From: CAYZXK01 sp964482395
GTDB lineage: Bacteria > Planctomycetota > Phycisphaerae > UBA1845 > Fen-1342
Reading direction: 5' to 3'
Assembly: GCA_964482395.1 (NCBI GenBank)
Contig: CAYZXK010000106.1
Coordinates: 1 to 15,102, forward strand
Length of the DNA: 15,102 bases
The translations under genes were made by a program, and so were the position numbers. The notes under the pieces are model-generated. The model was not told the DNA's origin, ran no database searches, and saw nothing but the letters and a program-made list of their open reading frames with translations. This document shows, in pieces, positions 13,839-15,102 of the stretch (its first letter is position 1; the number at the start of each line of letters is the position of its first letter).

Positions 13839-13862
13839 ACTTCAGAAGCCGACGATCGGTCA

Positions 13863-13935
13863 GCCCCCATCGTCTAGTGGCCTAGGATATCAGGTTCTCA
13901 TCCTGGAGACAGGGGTTCGAGTCCCCTTGGGGGCG
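13863..13935 (+). tRNA. tRNA-Glu, anticodon CTC
   Basis: The acceptor GCCCCCA (13863-13869) pairs with TGGGGGC (13928-13934), with discriminator G at 13935. The D arm holds GTCTAGTGGCCTAGGAT. The anticodon stem TCAGG/CCTGG encloses TTCTCAT, giving anticodon CTC for GAG codons. The T arm is GGGGT/CCCCT-type with TTCGAGT in the loop. The length is 73 nt and CCA is not encoded. A second Glu tRNA (TTC) must exist elsewhere to read GAA. The upstream neighbour dus modifies tRNA, an apt but common kind of pairing. Confidence 0.97.
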
Positions 13936-13959
13936 TATACAGAACACTGCGGATGCCAA

Positions 13960-13988
13960 GGGACGGCTCCGGCCGTCCCTCTCTTCCC
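13960..13988 (+). terminator. Terminator after tRNA-Glu
   Basis: GGGACGGC (13960-13967) and GCCGTCCC (13972-13979) form a perfect 8-bp stem with a TCCG tetraloop, followed by the pyrimidine-rich TCTCTTCC. The T content is lower than in the tRNA-Leu terminator, so some read-through into the gene at 14057 is possible. I found no separate promoter for that gene in 13989-14056. Confidence 0.65.
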
Positions 13989-14056
13989 CGCCGGCCGCCG
14001 CCGAACTTACCGCGCCTGCGGCCACCGGCGCGACTGGCCGCGACCGAGGGGTCGGC

Positions 14057-15102
14057 ATGTCAGCGGAGCCTCAGCTCAACGCCTCAACTCCCAGCCCGGC
14101 CGACCGGGTCCTGATCGATGCCCCCTGCGTCAACTGTGGCTACAACCTGCGTACGCTGCCGGAAAACGGGTTGTGCCCGGAATGCGCTCACCCGGTTTGG
14201 CACTCGCTGCGCGGCTACTTCTTGTGCTATGCCCCGCACACCTGGATTCGGACCGTAGCCCGCGGCCTGCTGCTGATTCTCATCGCCGTCTTAGCCGTGC
14301 TGACCGTGGGGCCGCTGGTCTGGGTGGCCCTGGCCGGCCGGGCCGTGGTGTCGATCGTGGAGGCCGGCGGCACGCCACCCACCTCATTCCTTCGCAAGCT
14401 TGGCTTGCTCCAGTCCGCGTTCTACGCCCTGCCAACCGCCCTGGCCATAGCCGGATTGTGGTGCTTCAGCCGGCCCGACCCGATCGTGGTTCGCAGGGAA
14501 CCCCGGCTGGCTTCACGCCGGCTGATCCGCATCGGCTGCTGGTTGCTGCCGATCTTGCTGCTGGCGGACCTGATTCACACGCTGGTCATGCCGCCTTTCC
14601 CCAGCTTTGGGTTTCCCGGACCGCCCAACGCCGCCGCCGCGTTGTTCACTCCCGGGCTGAGACAATTCGTCGCCTTCGGACTGGTCCTCTGGATCGGCAC
14701 CCTGGTCACCTACACGGTCCTGGTCCTGGCGCTGATGCGCCATCTGGCCGGTCTGATGCGGCGTGTGCCCCGAAAGGGGTTGGTCCGATTTGCGCAGGTG
14801 GAGTTCTGGGGCCTGGCCGCTTCCTCGGCGTTCCTGCTGGTCGGCTACGGTTGGGCGGTGGCGGCGCTGCCGGCTTGGCAGAGCGCGGCACTGGTTGCAT
14901 CCCGCCCCGCGCCAAGCACTACTTCGCTCGCGGTCCCGGCTGGGCAACCGTCCGGGTCGGGCGTCGGCGGACCGGCCGGCAGCGCAGCCGCGGCGCTCTC
15001 CACGGCCGCCAGGCGGGGCGCCTGCGCGGAGCTGCAGCGCACGGCATTCAGGGCAAGGAGCAGCGCGAGACCGCAGACGATGCGCATACCGACCTCCAGG
15101 CT
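14057..15102 (+). CDS. Zinc-ribbon multi-pass membrane protein, 3' end outside window
   Basis: This is an open frame of at least 348 codons with no stop before the window ends. GAGGGG (14046-14051) lies 5 nt before the ATG. Residues 20-46 are a zinc ribbon with C24, C27, C40 and C43: C-x2-C-GYNLR, then a C-P-E-C end. About five membrane segments follow, near 67-96, 117-136, 157-177, 202-228 and 248-270. This architecture recurs in Phycisphaerae-type planctomycetes, where its function is unknown to me. After about residue 280 the reading becomes Ala/Pro/Ser-rich. From about 318 it is Arg-rich with clustered AGG, AGA and ATA codons, unlike the rest, so the tail may not be faithfully coding. A good antisense ORF covers just that part. 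Do not infer a role beyond membrane and metal binding. Confidence 0.8.
   Translation, partial: MSAEPQLNASTPSPADRVLIDAPCVNCGYNLRTLPENGLCPECAHPVWHSLRGYFLCYAPHTWIRTVARGLLLILIAVLAVLTVGPLVWVALAGRAVVSIVEAGGTPPTSFLRKLGLLQSAFYALPTALAIAGLWCFSRPDPIVVRREPRLASRRLIRIGCWLLPILLLADLIHTLVMPPFPSFGFPGPPNAAAALFTPGLRQFVAFGLVLWIGTLVTYTVLVLALMRHLAGLMRRVPRKGLVRFAQVEFWGLAASSAFLLVGYGWAVAALPAWQSAALVASRPAPSTTSLAVPAGQPSGSGVGGPAGSAAAALSTAARRGACAELQRTAFRARSSARPQTMRIPTSR
14845..15087 (-). CDS. Possible small secreted protein, antisense to the zinc-ribbon gene tail
   Basis: An 80-residue frame starts ATG at 15087 with a strong GGAGG 5 nt upstream. It opens with a convincing signal peptide: MRIVCGLALLLALNAVRC then SSAQA, giving an A-x-A signal peptidase I site after residue 23. 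The mature part of 57 residues is Ala/Pro/Gly-rich with two Cys and no known fold. Codon choice (CTG, CTC, GCC, CGC) is like that of the real genes. Against it, the whole frame lies antisense to the rightward membrane-protein gene, and its third codon positions coincide with those of that gene, so base composition cannot separate the two. One of the two readings may be a shadow. Confidence 0.45.
   Translation of the reverse strand: MRIVCGLALLLALNAVRCSSAQAPRLAAVESAAAALPAGPPTPDPDGCPAGTASEVVLGAGRDATSAALCQAGSAATAQP

Overview
The window looks like chromosome from a motile, GC-rich (roughly two-thirds GC by eye) Gram-negative-type bacterium, most likely a planctomycete of the Phycisphaerae kind. 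The lineage guess rests on a four-cysteine zinc ribbon with a C-x2-C-GYNLR start and a C-P-E-C end on the multi-pass membrane protein at the right edge, a pattern I associate with that group. It also fits the long Ala/Pro-rich linkers in FliN and FliO. The placement is inference, not proof.

Left edge (1-810): the first 14 codons of a leftward gene, a tRNA-Leu(CAG) with a good promoter and a perfect hairpin-plus-T-tract terminator, and a MazG-like all-alpha NTP pyrophosphohydrolase. The last gene meets the flagellar operon tail to tail.

Core (808-11413, all on the minus strand): a compact flagellar export, motor and regulation cluster. In transcription order it reads fliL - fliN - fliO - fliP - (small doubtful ORF) - fliQ - fliR - flhB - flhA - flhF - two-TM protein - fliA - 100-residue orphan protein. 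FliP, FliQ, FliR, FlhB and FlhA form the membrane export gate. FliO helps FliP assemble, FliN is the C-ring switch and export dock, and FliL sits at the stator. FlhF is the SRP-type GTPase that places the flagellum, and FliA is the sigma-28 factor for late genes. Two usual members are missing from their expected slots: fliM (between fliL and fliN) and flhG (between flhF and fliA). FliN instead carries a FliM/FliY-like N-terminal peptide, and a small two-TM protein fills the flhG slot.

Right part (11622-15102): an S66-family LD-carboxypeptidase is codirectional with, and upstream of, fliL. Divergent from it is a DusB-family tRNA dihydrouridine synthase, whose perfect TATAAT lies so close to the ATG that a leaderless mRNA is likely. 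Then come a tRNA-Glu(CTC) with promoter, an inverted repeat over its -10 and a terminator, and the zinc-ribbon membrane protein, which runs off the window. A small secreted-protein ORF with a strong ribosome binding site lies antisense to its 3' part.

I saw no CRISPR array, insertion sequence, toxin-antitoxin pair or phage gene. The least explained parts are the small orphan genes inside the flagellar operon and the antisense pair at the right edge.
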